Source: Celeribacter sp. PS-C1 (GTDB lineage: Bacteria > Pseudomonadota > Alphaproteobacteria > Rhodobacterales > Rhodobacteraceae). From it: a DNA stretch of 64,000 nucleotides. Positions 56,419 to 64,000 of the stretch are shown here, in pieces. Each line of letters begins with the position of its first letter. The first letter of the stretch is position 1. Both the position numbers and the translations under genes were made by a program. The notes under the pieces are model-generated. The model did not search any database. It saw only the letters and a program-made list of their open reading frames with translations, and was not told where the DNA came from. The stretch spans positions 186,001 to 250,000 of the forward strand of contig NZ_JAHXRW010000003.1 of assembly GCF_019429625.1 (NCBI RefSeq). The letters run 5' to 3'.

Positions 56419-57480
56419 TCACTCTTTGCCTTTGAGCTTGGACAGCATGCGCGGCAGGCGTCTCAGCGCCTTGTACATCTCGACATGGGTCTGCATCGCG
56501 ACAGCCGGATAGCCCATCATCGCCTTGCCTTTCGGGACATTCGACAAGACGCCCGTGCCCGCACCGATGATCGCACCAGCGCCAATGGTCAGGTTGTCGG
56601 CAGCGCCCGCCTGCCCGCCCATGACGCAAAAATCGCCGATCACGGTCGAGCCTGCGACACCGACTTGGCCACACAAAAGACAGTGATTGCCGACTACAAC
56701 GTTGTGGCCAATATGGACCTGATTGTCGAGTTTCGTGCCGTTGCCGATCCGTGTCGCGCGGATCGTCCCCTGATCAATCGTGACATTGGCACCGAGTTCC
56801 ACGTCATCGCCGATCACCACGGAGCCGATGGAAGCGATGCGAAGCCATTCCTGCCCTGCCGCCTCGACCGTCTCGCCGAGACTTTCGCGGGCTTCCTCGA
56901 CCGCCGATTTTTGCTGGGTCACAAAAGAGAATCCATCCGCGCCCACAACCCCGCCGGGTTGCGCGATCAGACGGTCCCCGATGGTAGCGCGCGCACCGAT
57001 TTTGACACCAGGATGAATGAGGGCGTCGTCGCCGATGGTGACGCCAGCGCCAATCGACACATGCTGGGCGACTTTGGCGTTCTTGCCAATTTTGGCCCCT
57101 TTGCCGATCACCACCAAAGGACCGATGGCCGCTCCCTCGCCGATCTCGGCACTGTCATGGATCACGGCTGTCGGATGGATACCCGGTTCAATTCCGAGCC
57201 CCGCATCGAAACTCGCCGTGATCCCCGCCATGGCGAGACGAGCGCGTTTGACAAGAATGGCGGCCTTCAAACCCAAAGCCTGCCAATCGGCGCCCTCCCA
57301 CAAAACCGCCGCCTGAGCCGCGCCTTTGGCGATATTGTCGGCAAAGCGCGGGTCCATCGCCAGCGCGAGATCATCTGAGCCTGCGTCCTGCGGCTCGCGC
57401 GCGGAGATAACCACAAGCTTCCCATCGCCCTCGAAAGGCGCGTTCAACGAGGCGGCAAGGTCAGCAATGGTGATGGGCAT
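56419..57480 (-). CDS. lpxD: UDP-3-O-acylglucosamine N-acyltransferase LpxD
   Basis: A 353-residue left-handed beta-helix enzyme of lipid A synthesis. The N-terminal uridine-binding domain (MPITIADLAASLNAPFEGDG) precedes many hexapeptide repeats (from IHPTAVIHDSAEIGEGAAI); the active-site region is DNQVHIGHNVVVGNHCLLCG. The ATG at 57480 follows CGGAGAC. It lies apart from the lpxA-lpxI-lpxB block, where lpxD usually sits between ompH/bamA and fabZ. Confidence 0.94.
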   Translation of the reverse strand: MPITIADLAASLNAPFEGDGKLVVISAREPQDAGSDDLALAMDPRFADNIAKGAAQAAVLWEGADWQALGLKAAILVKRARLAMAGITASFDAGLGIEPGIHPTAVIHDSAEIGEGAAIGPLVVIGKGAKIGKNAKVAQHVSIGAGVTIGDDALIHPGVKIGARATIGDRLIAQPGGVVGADGFSFVTQQKSAVEEARESLGETVEAAGQEWLRIASIGSVVIGDDVELGANVTIDQGTIRATRIGNGTKLDNQVHIGHNVVVGNHCLLCGQVGVAGSTVIGDFCVMGGQAGAADNLTIGAGAIIGAGTGVLSNVPKGKAMMGYPAVAMQTHVEMYKALRRLPRMLSKLKGKE

Positions 57481-57626
57481 TAAGGTGTCTCCGTCAATCT
57501 TGCCAAAGACATAGGTGTTTTGAGCCGCTTTGAAAAGCAAAGGCGTCCGAAGTTGCCCTCCGAACGCCTCGATATTTCAGCTCTGTTTCAAACTCTTGAT
57601 CAGAGCTTGCGATTACTCGCCGACAG

Positions 57627-59300
57627 TTACCCGCCAACAGCGCCGATCTGAACGCCTCTTTCTTGCAAAGCTGCCCAGATCTTCGCATCGCGGCCATAAA
57701 TGTCACGGCGGTATTCCATGCCACCTTTCGGCTGCGTGACGGCCGTGCGGTAGATCAGGTGCACCGGCACATGTTGCTCAAGCGGCACAAGGGTCTCTAC
57801 ACCAGTACGCAGCTTGGCCTGGAAAAAGCCCTCGGGATCGGAGGTCTGTTTCGCGAGCAGCGCATAGGCGAAATCAAAGGGTTGTTGCAGGCGGATACAG
57901 CCATGCGAGAAGGCGCGCACCTCGCGGCCAAACAGGCTCTTCGACGGCGTGTCATGCAGGTAGATATTGTATTTGTTCGGGAACATGAACTTCACGAGAC
58001 CCAAAGCGTTGCTGTTCGATGGCGGTTGCTTGAGGTTAAACGGGAAGCTGCGGGTATTGTATTGCGAGAAATCCACATTGGCGCGGTTCACCACGCGTCC
58101 GCGGCTGTCGACCAGACGCAGGTGACCGGCGGCGTTCGGGTTCTTCTGCATCATCGGCAGATATTCTTTGACGGCAATAGAGCGCGGCACGTTCCAGGTC
58201 GGATTGATGACCATATGCTCCATCTCGTCGGAGAATTCCGGGCTGCGGCGGTCGCTGCTATTTTGGCCGATCACCGAGCGGGTCTGGAAGGTCACGCGGC
58301 CATGATCGACGATCTTGGCGGAGAAATCCGTCAGGTTGACCCAGATGTGACGCTCGCCCAAAGGCATGTTGATCCAGCGCTCGCGCTCGAGCGCGACCAA
58401 AACCGACGCCATGCGCGTCTCGGGGCTGACGTTGATCTCATCAATCGTCGCCTGTCCCGCGACACCGTCCGTGGTCAAACCGTGGTCCATCTGGAACTGC
58501 TGCACGGCCTTTTGCATCTTGGCGTCATAGCCGGTCGCAGCAGAGCGCGGCAGGTAGCCCATCGCCATCAGACGGTTGCGCAAGATGATCACGCCATTCC
58601 CGGTCGCACCCGGCTCATATTTGCCGCCTGGAACCGTCTGGCCCCAGCCGCCCTGTGCGATCCGGTCTTCGAGCTTGGCTTTTTCTTTCAAAAGCCGCGC
58701 ATATTCCGGCGAGCCCGGTTCCAACTTGCGCAGATAGGCTTGCGGATTGGATTTGGTGAAATTGGTGAGCACGTCGAGACCGTCACGATACGGCACCTGA
58801 CGCACAAGGCCCGCGTCAATGCGGGACGGGATCAGCTGGCCAGTCTGAACGTCGCGGGCGTAGTCGAGGAACAGCTGCGCCAGAGCCACTTCGGCGCGGC
58901 CCAGATCGCGGTCGGATTTGATCGCGCGCAGGTTGGCTTCCAGCAGAGTCGTGTCATAGGGCGCGAGACCTTTCGCCGGAGCCGCCTGCACCGCACGGAG
59001 AAGCGCCTGGCGACGCGCTTTGGCGCTGGCGCTCTGATCGGCGAAGACCGGTTTATAGCCGTTGGCCCGGTAGAACTCCGACAGAACTTTGGACGAGGAC
59101 GCCGCTTCGGCCACCGATTGCATAAAGGCGCTGACCTGCTGAGCCGCGACGGGAGCTGGCAGGAACGCGAGAGGGGCGCTTGTGAACGCGAGACTCAGGG
59201 CGACCAAACCGGCTTTCAACACAGGTGTTTTGCGTTGCGTGGCGGCAGAAGTCATTTTGTCGGCGCTTGATGCGGCAAGGGTGACCGGCGAAAAAAACAT
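57627..59300 (-). CDS. L,D-transpeptidase (YcbB/LdtD-like) with peptidoglycan-binding domain
   Basis: A 557-residue exported protein. After a signal sequence (LVALSLAFTSAPLAFLPAP) come a scaffold domain, a peptidoglycan-binding domain (MQKAVQQFQMDHGLTTDGVAG) and a YkuD catalytic domain. The catalytic Cys is C468 in SHGCIRLQQP, with the His in the same motif and another in MVINPTWNVPRS-region context. Such enzymes make 3-3 crosslinks or attach proteins to peptidoglycan. The start at 59300 has GAGGAC before it. It is divergent from the DUF882 gene over 709 bases. Confidence 0.93.
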   Translation of the reverse strand: MFFSPVTLAASSADKMTSAATQRKTPVLKAGLVALSLAFTSAPLAFLPAPVAAQQVSAFMQSVAEAASSSKVLSEFYRANGYKPVFADQSASAKARRQALLRAVQAAPAKGLAPYDTTLLEANLRAIKSDRDLGRAEVALAQLFLDYARDVQTGQLIPSRIDAGLVRQVPYRDGLDVLTNFTKSNPQAYLRKLEPGSPEYARLLKEKAKLEDRIAQGGWGQTVPGGKYEPGATGNGVIILRNRLMAMGYLPRSAATGYDAKMQKAVQQFQMDHGLTTDGVAGQATIDEINVSPETRMASVLVALERERWINMPLGERHIWVNLTDFSAKIVDHGRVTFQTRSVIGQNSSDRRSPEFSDEMEHMVINPTWNVPRSIAVKEYLPMMQKNPNAAGHLRLVDSRGRVVNRANVDFSQYNTRSFPFNLKQPPSNSNALGLVKFMFPNKYNIYLHDTPSKSLFGREVRAFSHGCIRLQQPFDFAYALLAKQTSDPEGFFQAKLRTGVETLVPLEQHVPVHLIYRTAVTQPKGGMEYRRDIYGRDAKIWAALQERGVQIGAVGG

Positions 59301-60009
59301 ATCAGTCCTCGGGAAACTTAAGACGGAGATTTGGAAAGCAGTTTGAAAATCCTACAGGAGATCCAAACAGTTCGGCAGGGGGAAGAACACAGCGAGGCCG
59401 CCCTGTGCCAAAAGCACAACAGTTGCCGCAAAAGGGAGTAAATCGTGATTTTTCCCCTTAAAATCCACCCCTTCCGGCAACGCGCCACACAAACAATCCA
59501 TCTAGGTCCGCGCAAACACACGCGGATGTGACCTTAGACAGCAGCTCCATTTCGGCGCTTGAACGCGCGAACTCCAAAGGATTGAATTCGTTCCCTTTGA
59601 TCGCAACTGTTAGGGTATTTTGCGCAAAAACCCGCCGATTTTACCCTTTCTTAAGCTCTGCGACAAAACCGACGCTTGGCCGAAGAATCACAATATGCCA
59701 TAACCTCCCCAGAGCGACAGGGATGTGGCTCACCCAAGAAATTTCGACGTCACACTGTGGTCGAAAACACGAAGAACGGCACAAACGAAGACGCTATCGT
59801 AAAGTTTGTGTTGGCCTGAGCGTTTCGGTCGCAATGATGAAAAAGAAAGCAAAAGACTTAAAAATGGCACATCGCCTGATCTAAGTCATTGTTCTGTTGA
59901 AAATCTTGGTTAAGAATGTCGGGACAAGCGGCACAAGCCGCGAATGGCGGCACATCCATGAAATGCCGCATGAGGCGGGAACAGGTAAGCGACGGGACGC
60001 TTTTAGAGA
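59301..60009. other. 709-bp divergent intergenic region (L,D-transpeptidase / DUF882)
   Basis: No gene is supported; an open frame on the plus strand (59528-59884) is basic, cysteine-containing and without a ribosome site. The region has a perfect 12-bp palindrome TTTTGCGCAAAA at 59618-59629, roughly midway between the two divergent genes, and is AT-richer toward 59880. It must contain both promoters. Confidence 0.5.
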
Positions 60010-60579
60010 ATGACGACGAAAGCAACGGGCGTGCTCACACGCCGTGGACTTCTTCGCGGTTTTGCAGCAACCGCAATAAGCGCAGCTCCAGTATATGCAA
60101 ATGCAGCAGGTTTCCTGCGCGGTTCTGGTGATGTGCGACGGATCAACATGTATTCTGGCCGGACGGGTGAGAGCATCGACACCATCTACTGGGTCGAAGG
60201 CGAATATATCCCCGACGCGCTGAAAGAGATCAGCTACTTCTTCCGCGACTGGCGGAACTCTAAAATCAAGGCCGTGGATGCGCGCACCGTCGACATCATG
60301 ACTGCTGCGCACCGCCTGATGGAAACCGACGAGCCTTATATGCTCCTGTCCGGTTACCGCTCCCCCGAAACCAATGCCATGCTGCGCGCCCGTTCTGGCG
60401 GTGTCGCCAAGAACTCGCTGCACATGAAAGCGCAAGCCGCAGACCTGCGCCTCAAGTCCCGCAGCATCAGCCAAATGGCGTCGGCTGCCAAAGCCTGTGC
60501 GGCTGGCGGTGTCGGCACCTACCGTGGCTCCAACTTTGTCCACATGGATTGCGGCGTGGTCCGCACCTGGAACGGATAA
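60010..60579 (+). CDS. DUF882 (YcbK-like) peptidase-fold protein with Tat-type signal
   Basis: A 189-residue exported protein. The N-terminus TRRGLLRGFAATAIS has the twin arginine and following hydrophobic stretch of a Tat signal. The M15-like domain has the zinc residues in NSLHMKAQAADLRL (HxxxxxxD) and FVHMDCG, as in D,D- or L,D-peptidases of the MepK group that trim peptidoglycan crosslinks. Its placement beside an L,D-transpeptidase fits a shared role with 3-3 crosslinks. Confidence 0.88.
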   Translation: MTTKATGVLTRRGLLRGFAATAISAAPVYANAAGFLRGSGDVRRINMYSGRTGESIDTIYWVEGEYIPDALKEISYFFRDWRNSKIKAVDARTVDIMTAAHRLMETDEPYMLLSGYRSPETNAMLRARSGGVAKNSLHMKAQAADLRLKSRSISQMASAAKACAAGGVGTYRGSNFVHMDCGVVRTWNG

Positions 60580-60613
60580 TCGACAGGCTGATCCCGAGCA
60601 GCTTCGAGCATGT

Positions 60614-60645
60614 AAAGGCCGCCCCATTCGGGCGGCTTTTTTTTG
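60614..60645 (+). terminator. Rho-independent terminator of the DUF882 gene
   Basis: AGGCCGCCC and GGGCGGCTT (one mismatched end pair) with a short ATTC loop, followed by a run of eight T. Confidence 0.9.
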
Positions 60646-60801
60646 TTGTGTTCTCAGGAGATCTTGCCTGCCGCACAAAATAAATGCCTCGGCTTAAATT
60701 TTTTTGAAACTTTCTCAGAACCCGAACGTGACTCTGTGCAAGAGCGGCTCAAGAGCCAGCTCGAAACGCAAAAGAAAACGCACTTTATACGGAGACGTCC
60801 T

Positions 60802-61218
60802 ATGAAATTCCTGATGACCGCCGCCGCCATGACTATGAGCCTGACCGCCACCGCCGCTTTCGCCGACGATCACATGATGCAAAAGGTCGAGGCCGCCGAT
60901 CAGTCCGTCGCCAACGGCATCGTCAGCGCCGAGAGCATCACCGCCGCGCAAAACGGCTGGCTCGTGGTGCACCGCACCGATGAGACCATGAAACCCGGCC
61001 CCGTCGTCGCCTACGCGCCGCTTCGCTCCGGCGAGACCAAAGATGTTGCCGCGATCCTGACCGAAGAGGTCATGCCGGGCGAGATGCTCATGCTGATGAT
61101 CCACGCTGAAGACGGCGGCATGCAAACCGGCGTGTTCGAATACACGCTGGGCGCCAAGGAAGACGGCCCGATCCGCGTTGACGACAAGCTGGTGATGACC
61201 ACCATCACCGCGATGTAA
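60802..61218 (+). CDS. Exported DUF7282-domain protein
   Basis: A 138-residue protein with signal peptide MKFLMTAAAMTMSLTATAAF cut before ADDH. The mature part is methionine-rich and acidic, with WLVVHRTDETMKPGPVVAYA and LRSGETKDVAAILTEEVMPG, matching the DUF7282 domain found in secreted and halophile proteins. The function is unknown. CGGAGACG precedes the ATG. The gene is terminated separately, but lies next to the ECF sigma/anti-sigma pair. Confidence 0.75.
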   Translation: MKFLMTAAAMTMSLTATAAFADDHMMQKVEAADQSVANGIVSAESITAAQNGWLVVHRTDETMKPGPVVAYAPLRSGETKDVAAILTEEVMPGEMLMLMIHAEDGGMQTGVFEYTLGAKEDGPIRVDDKLVMTTITAM

Positions 61219-61237
61219 ACCGCGCCCGATGAGACTC

Positions 61238-61273
61238 ACACCCGGCGCGCGTTTCGTGCCGGGTGTTTTTCTT
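61238..61273 (+). terminator. Rho-independent terminator of the DUF7282 gene
   Basis: ACACCCGGC (61238-61246) and GCCGGGTGT (61258-61266) pair perfectly, followed by TTTTCTTT. Confidence 0.9.
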
Positions 61274-61324
61274 TGTCCATGCACTATATGGTTTCCCAAA
61301 CAGGTGTTGGTACAGGGTTCTTAC

Positions 61325-61873
61325 ATGCGCACACGGGCAGAGATCGAAGAGATGATCGCACGGATTGCGCTAAAGGATCGTCACGCCTTTTCAGATCTTT
61401 ATGACGCCACGAATGGCAAACTCTTCGGCGTCGTTTTGCGCGTCTTGAACAATCGCACCGATGCCGAGGATGTGTTGCAGGAGGTCTATCTGCGCATCTG
61501 GCACAAGGCCGACAGCTACGCCGTGACGGGCCACAGTCCGATCACATGGCTCGTCACCGTGGCGCGCAATCTGGCGATTGACCGGCTTCGCGCGAAACAG
61601 CGCCAAGGCAACCCGCGTGACATGACAGAGATGCCCGATCTGGCAGACCCCGGCCCCGGACCGGAGGCGCAAAGCATCGCGGCCTCTGAGAACGCGCGGC
61701 TGAATGACTGCCTTGATGCGCTTGAGCCAGACCGCAAAGACGCCGTGCGCGGTGCCTATCTTGAGGGCCATAGCTACGCCGATCTGGCCGAGAAGTTTCG
61801 CGTGCCCTTGAACACCATGCGCACCTGGCTGCGGCGCAGCCTGATCTCCTTGCGCGACTGCCTGAGCACCTAA
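61325..61873 (+). CDS. ECF RNA polymerase sigma factor
   Basis: A 182-residue ECF sigma factor. Region 2 is LFGVVLRVLNNRTDAEDVLQ and EVYLRIWHKADSY with SPITWLVTVARNLAIDRLR; region 4 begins CLDALEPDRKDAVRGAYLEG and ends NTMRTWLRRSLISLRDCL. The companion gene 14 bases downstream encodes a one-pass anti-sigma factor of the RskA type. The pair resembles SigK/RskA-like systems; its signal is unknown. Confidence 0.92.
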   Translation: MRTRAEIEEMIARIALKDRHAFSDLYDATNGKLFGVVLRVLNNRTDAEDVLQEVYLRIWHKADSYAVTGHSPITWLVTVARNLAIDRLRAKQRQGNPRDMTEMPDLADPGPGPEAQSIAASENARLNDCLDALEPDRKDAVRGAYLEGHSYADLAEKFRVPLNTMRTWLRRSLISLRDCLST

Positions 61874-61887
61874 CCGGGAATGATCCT

Positions 61888-62565
61888 ATGACCGATGAGA
61901 GCGATCACATGGAAAGCAACGATCCCGCCCTTGCCGGGGAATATGTGCTACGTCTGCTTGATGAGGTCGAGGAAGCCCGCTTCGAGGCGCGCCTGAAAGG
62001 CGAGCCCGCGCTCCGGCGCATGGTGCATGAGTGGGAGCGCGAGTTGGCAGTTTTCGCGGGCGATATCACAGAGGCGCAGCCATCCAAGGCGCTAAAATCG
62101 CGGATCATGTCCCAGATCGCACCCAAACCTTCCGGACCGAAACGCTCGATCTTTGGGCTTTGGGTGTCTGGCGCGGCCGCCGTCGCCATGGTCGGCTTTC
62201 TCGCCTTCGCGCCGGTTCTGAACGCCCCCGGCCCAAAATTCCACGTCGATCTGGTGAGCGGCGATCTGGTCGTGGCTGCGGGCTTTATCCCGGAGACCGA
62301 TGTGATGATCGTACAATTGAACCAAGGCGCGCCGCGCCCCGGTCGAGTGCTCGAACTTTGGCTCATCGCAGATGGCTCTGAGACGCCCGTCTCCTTGGGT
62401 CTCGTGCCCTCAGAGATCGGCGAAATCCGTGTGACCATCCCGCCAGAACTTCTGGCACAGGTCGAAGGCGCCATCATGGCCGTCTCTGATGAACCTCCGG
62501 GCGGCTCGCCCACGGGCCAACCGACGGGTGATATTCTGGCCTCTGCGGCGGTGTTCGAAATCTGA
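61888..62565 (+). CDS. Membrane anti-sigma factor (RskA-like)
   Basis: A 225-residue protein with a cytoplasmic N-terminal helical domain (ALAGEYVLRLLDEVEEARFEA and VHEWERELAVF), one membrane helix at about residues 92-112 (WVSGAAAVAMVGFLAFAPV) and a periplasmic RskA domain (RVLELWLIADGSETPVSLG, then VAVSDEPPGGSPTGQPTGD-like ending). It holds the upstream ECF sigma at the membrane. No zinc-binding ZAS motif is visible. Confidence 0.9.
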   Translation: MTDESDHMESNDPALAGEYVLRLLDEVEEARFEARLKGEPALRRMVHEWERELAVFAGDITEAQPSKALKSRIMSQIAPKPSGPKRSIFGLWVSGAAAVAMVGFLAFAPVLNAPGPKFHVDLVSGDLVVAAGFIPETDVMIVQLNQGAPRPGRVLELWLIADGSETPVSLGLVPSEIGEIRVTIPPELLAQVEGAIMAVSDEPPGGSPTGQPTGDILASAAVFEI

Positions 62566-62630
62566 GAGTCTGGAAGTTGGGTGGAAGTTTCGCTACCAAA
62601 ACTTTGAAACCCCGACAGAAAGAGCGCCAG

Positions 62631-63572
62631 ATGAACTCCCCCGTGATCGTCAACCAAATCGACGAAGACTTTGGCCGCAGTCTGGCCGCACACCCAAGCG
62701 CGCCGCACGTGATTGACCACTTCGACCGCGAGCGCCCTTGGGACTTTTCGCCGGAGGCAGAGGTCTTGGTGACGCGCGCGTTTCGGTCATGGGCCGAGGC
62801 ACCGCAGATGGCGTATCCGCATCTCAAATGGGTTCAGACCTTCTCCGCCGGGATTGAGATTTACCCCGACTGGCTGATGCAGGACCGGATCGTGACCAAC
62901 GGTCGCGGCCTGACCGCGCCGCAGATTGCCGAATATGTCATCGCGGCGATGTTGCTGGTGGAAAAGGATATTTTTGCCGCCCGCACCACCTCTCTCAACG
63001 ATTGGGGCATTAGGGAGTTTGGCACCTTGGAGGGCAAGACGCTAGGCCTCATCGGCTATGGAGCCATCGGCGACACGGTGGCGAAACGCGCGCGGGCGTT
63101 TGACATGCGGGTGCTTGCCACGCGGCGTGGGGTTTGGGAGGCGGTGCCCGAGGGCGTCACCCCCTGCACCTCTGCCGAGGAGGTCATGGAAGGCTCTGAT
63201 CATCTGGTTCTAGCGATGCCGCACACGCCGGAGACCGAGGCGATGGTGAATGACGCTCTGTTGTCCCACGCCAAGCCGGGGCTGCATCTGATCAATGTAG
63301 CGCGCGGGGCGTTGGTGGATCAGGCGGCGCTGTTGCGGGCTTTGGACGCGGGGCGACTGAGCAAGGCGACGCTCGACGTCACCCATCCCGAACCGCCCAA
63401 GGCCGATGATCCGATCTGGACCCATCCAAAGGTGCTTTTGACCCCGCATGAATCCTACAAAGGCGGCACGGCCGAACGCGCGCGCTTCGAACAAAAGACG
63501 CTCAACAATCTAAGCGCCCTGCTCGCCGACGCGCCGCTGTCCGATGTGGTCAATCTGGCGCGGGGCTACTGA
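62631..63572 (+). CDS. D-2-hydroxyacid dehydrogenase
   Basis: A 313-residue NAD(P)-dependent enzyme. The Rossmann motif is GLIGYGAIGDTVAKRA. Catalytic residues appear as Arg in LINVARGALVDQ, Glu in THPEPPKADDPIW and His in LTPHESYKGG. The substrate cannot be told; the family includes glyoxylate/hydroxypyruvate and other 2-ketoacid reductases. The start at 62631 has AGAG before it. It follows the anti-sigma gene by 65 bases and may be independent. Confidence 0.9.
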   Translation: MNSPVIVNQIDEDFGRSLAAHPSAPHVIDHFDRERPWDFSPEAEVLVTRAFRSWAEAPQMAYPHLKWVQTFSAGIEIYPDWLMQDRIVTNGRGLTAPQIAEYVIAAMLLVEKDIFAARTTSLNDWGIREFGTLEGKTLGLIGYGAIGDTVAKRARAFDMRVLATRRGVWEAVPEGVTPCTSAEEVMEGSDHLVLAMPHTPETEAMVNDALLSHAKPGLHLINVARGALVDQAALLRALDAGRLSKATLDVTHPEPPKADDPIWTHPKVLLTPHESYKGGTAERARFEQKTLNNLSALLADAPLSDVVNLARGY

Positions 63573-63575
63573 GGC

Positions 63576-63770
63576 TTAGGCTCCAGTAAAGGCGGGCACT
63601 TGCACCGGTTCGAGATCGGCCGGGCTTTCACCCTCTTCGATATTTTGGCAGGCCACCGGATAGTGGTCGGCAGTGGTGCATTGCGACACCGGATATTTGC
63701 CGTCTGCACAACCGGAAAGGGCCAGCATCGCGACAACGGGAAGGAGGGCGGGCAAGATCAGCTTTTTCAT
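63576..63770 (-). CDS. Small lipoprotein
   Basis: A 64-residue protein with a signal peptide MKKLILPALLPVVAMLALSG and lipobox LSGC (Cys about residue 21). The short mature part has two more cysteines (SQCTTA, VACQN). GGAGAG precedes the ATG. I do not recognise the family. Its upstream region carries two dyads (63818-63833 and 63853-63868). Confidence 0.75.
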   Translation of the reverse strand: MKKLILPALLPVVAMLALSGCADGKYPVSQCTTADHYPVACQNIEEGESPADLEPVQVPAFTGA

Positions 63771-63817
63771 GTATCTCTCCTTTTGAAAACGTCTGTCTTG
63801 TGCCTAATTTGGTCGTT

Positions 63818-63868
63818 TTGACGATTTCGTCAATATGGAGAGCGCCAAAAAATGAACTATATAGTTCA
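63818..63868 (-). promoter_or_regulatory. Two inverted repeats upstream of the small lipoprotein
   Basis: TTGACGA-TT-TCGTCAA at 63818-63833 (7-bp arms) and a perfect 16-bp palindrome TGAACTATATAGTTCA at 63853-63868 lie 48-98 bases upstream of the lipoprotein start. Both look like sites for dimeric regulators. Confidence 0.5.
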
Positions 63869-63896
63869 CTTATTGTGACGCTCACTATGACATAGA

Positions 63897-63931
63897 AAAA
63901 CCCGCCCTCTTTGCAAAGGGCGGGCTGTTTT
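63897..63931 (-). terminator. Terminator of the gene entering from the right edge
   Basis: CCCGCCCT and AGGGCGGG (63901-63908 and 63917-63924) pair; on the minus strand the stem is followed by TTTTTC. T-rich sequence on the plus side (CTGTTTTTC) makes it possibly bidirectional. Confidence 0.8.
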
Positions 63932-63948
63932 TCAGACACCAAACAGTG

Positions 63949-64000
63949 TCAGGCTATAATCTCGAATTTCGTCACATCGACCATGCCCCGGTCGGTGATT
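63949..64000 (-). CDS. C-terminal end of an unidentified gene
   Basis: The minus strand reads ITDRGMVDVTKFEIIA and a TGA stop at 63951-63949; the rest is outside the window. The peptide is too short to name. A terminator hairpin follows 25 bases downstream, which supports it as a real gene end. Confidence 0.55.
   Translation of the reverse strand, partial: ITDRGMVDVTKFEIIA

Noticed and set aside
57663-59270. 535-codon plus-strand frame opposite the L,D-transpeptidase
   Set aside because: Antisense shadow of a gene with clear catalytic motifs.
59528-59884. 118-codon plus-strand frame in the 709-bp gap
   Set aside because: Composition is odd for this genome, no ribosome site, no recognisable domain.

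Overview
The window reads as a piece of the core chromosome of an alphaproteobacterium of the order Rhodobacterales (roseobacter type). The reasons are the ctrA and sciP pair, a Usg-family gene, the lpxI branch of lipid A synthesis, the conserved pyrH-frr-uppS-cdsA-dxr-rseP-bamA-ompH-fabZ-lpxA-lpxI-lpxB block, GTG and ATG starts in tightly overlapping genes, high GC, and a secreted RTX protein with a C-terminal Hint domain. I see no insertion sequence, prophage, CRISPR array, rRNA operon or clear island.

Layout. 1-4.1 kb: the tail of a nucleotidyltransferase gene, a large RTX/Hint secreted protein (minus strand), a 0.9 kb AT-richer leader and a tRNA-Leu(CAA). 4.2-9.9 kb: zinc metallopeptidase, a YqaA-like membrane protein overlapping dsbB, usg and gyrA. 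10.1-12.7 kb: two paralogous acidic beta-barrel porins, each with its own terminator. 13-19.5 kb: DoxX-like protein, LysR regulator, trmFO-gluQ, hisI, an IscU-like scaffold and a soluble chemoreceptor. 19.6-27.3 kb: a 40-residue membrane protein behind an SOS-type box, recG-ligA, ctrA and sciP, mnmA, an LprI-like protein and a small cytochrome c. 27.3-39.8 kb: a long minus-strand block for lipid A, outer-membrane assembly, isoprenoid and phospholipid synthesis, ribosome recycling and UMP kinase. 39.9-47 kb: miaA, an AraC regulator, an exported protein, a lytic transglycosylase, ssb, a universal stress protein, aroB-aroK. 47-53.5 kb: a translationally coupled run (small membrane protein, large exported protein, xerD), a CorC-like protein coupled to rlmJ, and a HerA-like ATPase. 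54-64 kb: an IalB-like protein, a ketoacyl synthase-ACP-lpxD run, an L,D-transpeptidase, a DUF882 protein, a DUF7282 protein, an ECF sigma/anti-sigma pair, a 2-hydroxyacid dehydrogenase and a small lipoprotein.

Much of the window serves the cell envelope: lipid A (lpxA, lpxB, lpxD, lpxI, fabZ), outer-membrane assembly (bamA, ompH, rseP), peptidoglycan (uppS, lytic transglycosylase, L,D-transpeptidase) and porins. The rest covers replication and repair (gyrA, ligA, recG, ssb, xerD), tRNA/rRNA modification (trmFO, gluQ, mnmA, miaA, rlmJ) and cell-cycle control (ctrA, sciP).

The most interesting material is regulatory and small-gene. Exact matches to the alphaproteobacterial LexA motif (GTTC-N7-GTTC) lie upstream of ctrA, next to a CtrA-like box, and upstream of the 40-residue membrane protein, which resembles in kind the SOS-induced division inhibitors of Caulobacter. 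A 10-14 bp motif is shared by the upstream regions of the two porin genes. Three very small membrane protein genes can be recognised. All coordinates and motifs were read by eye; no similarity search was run.
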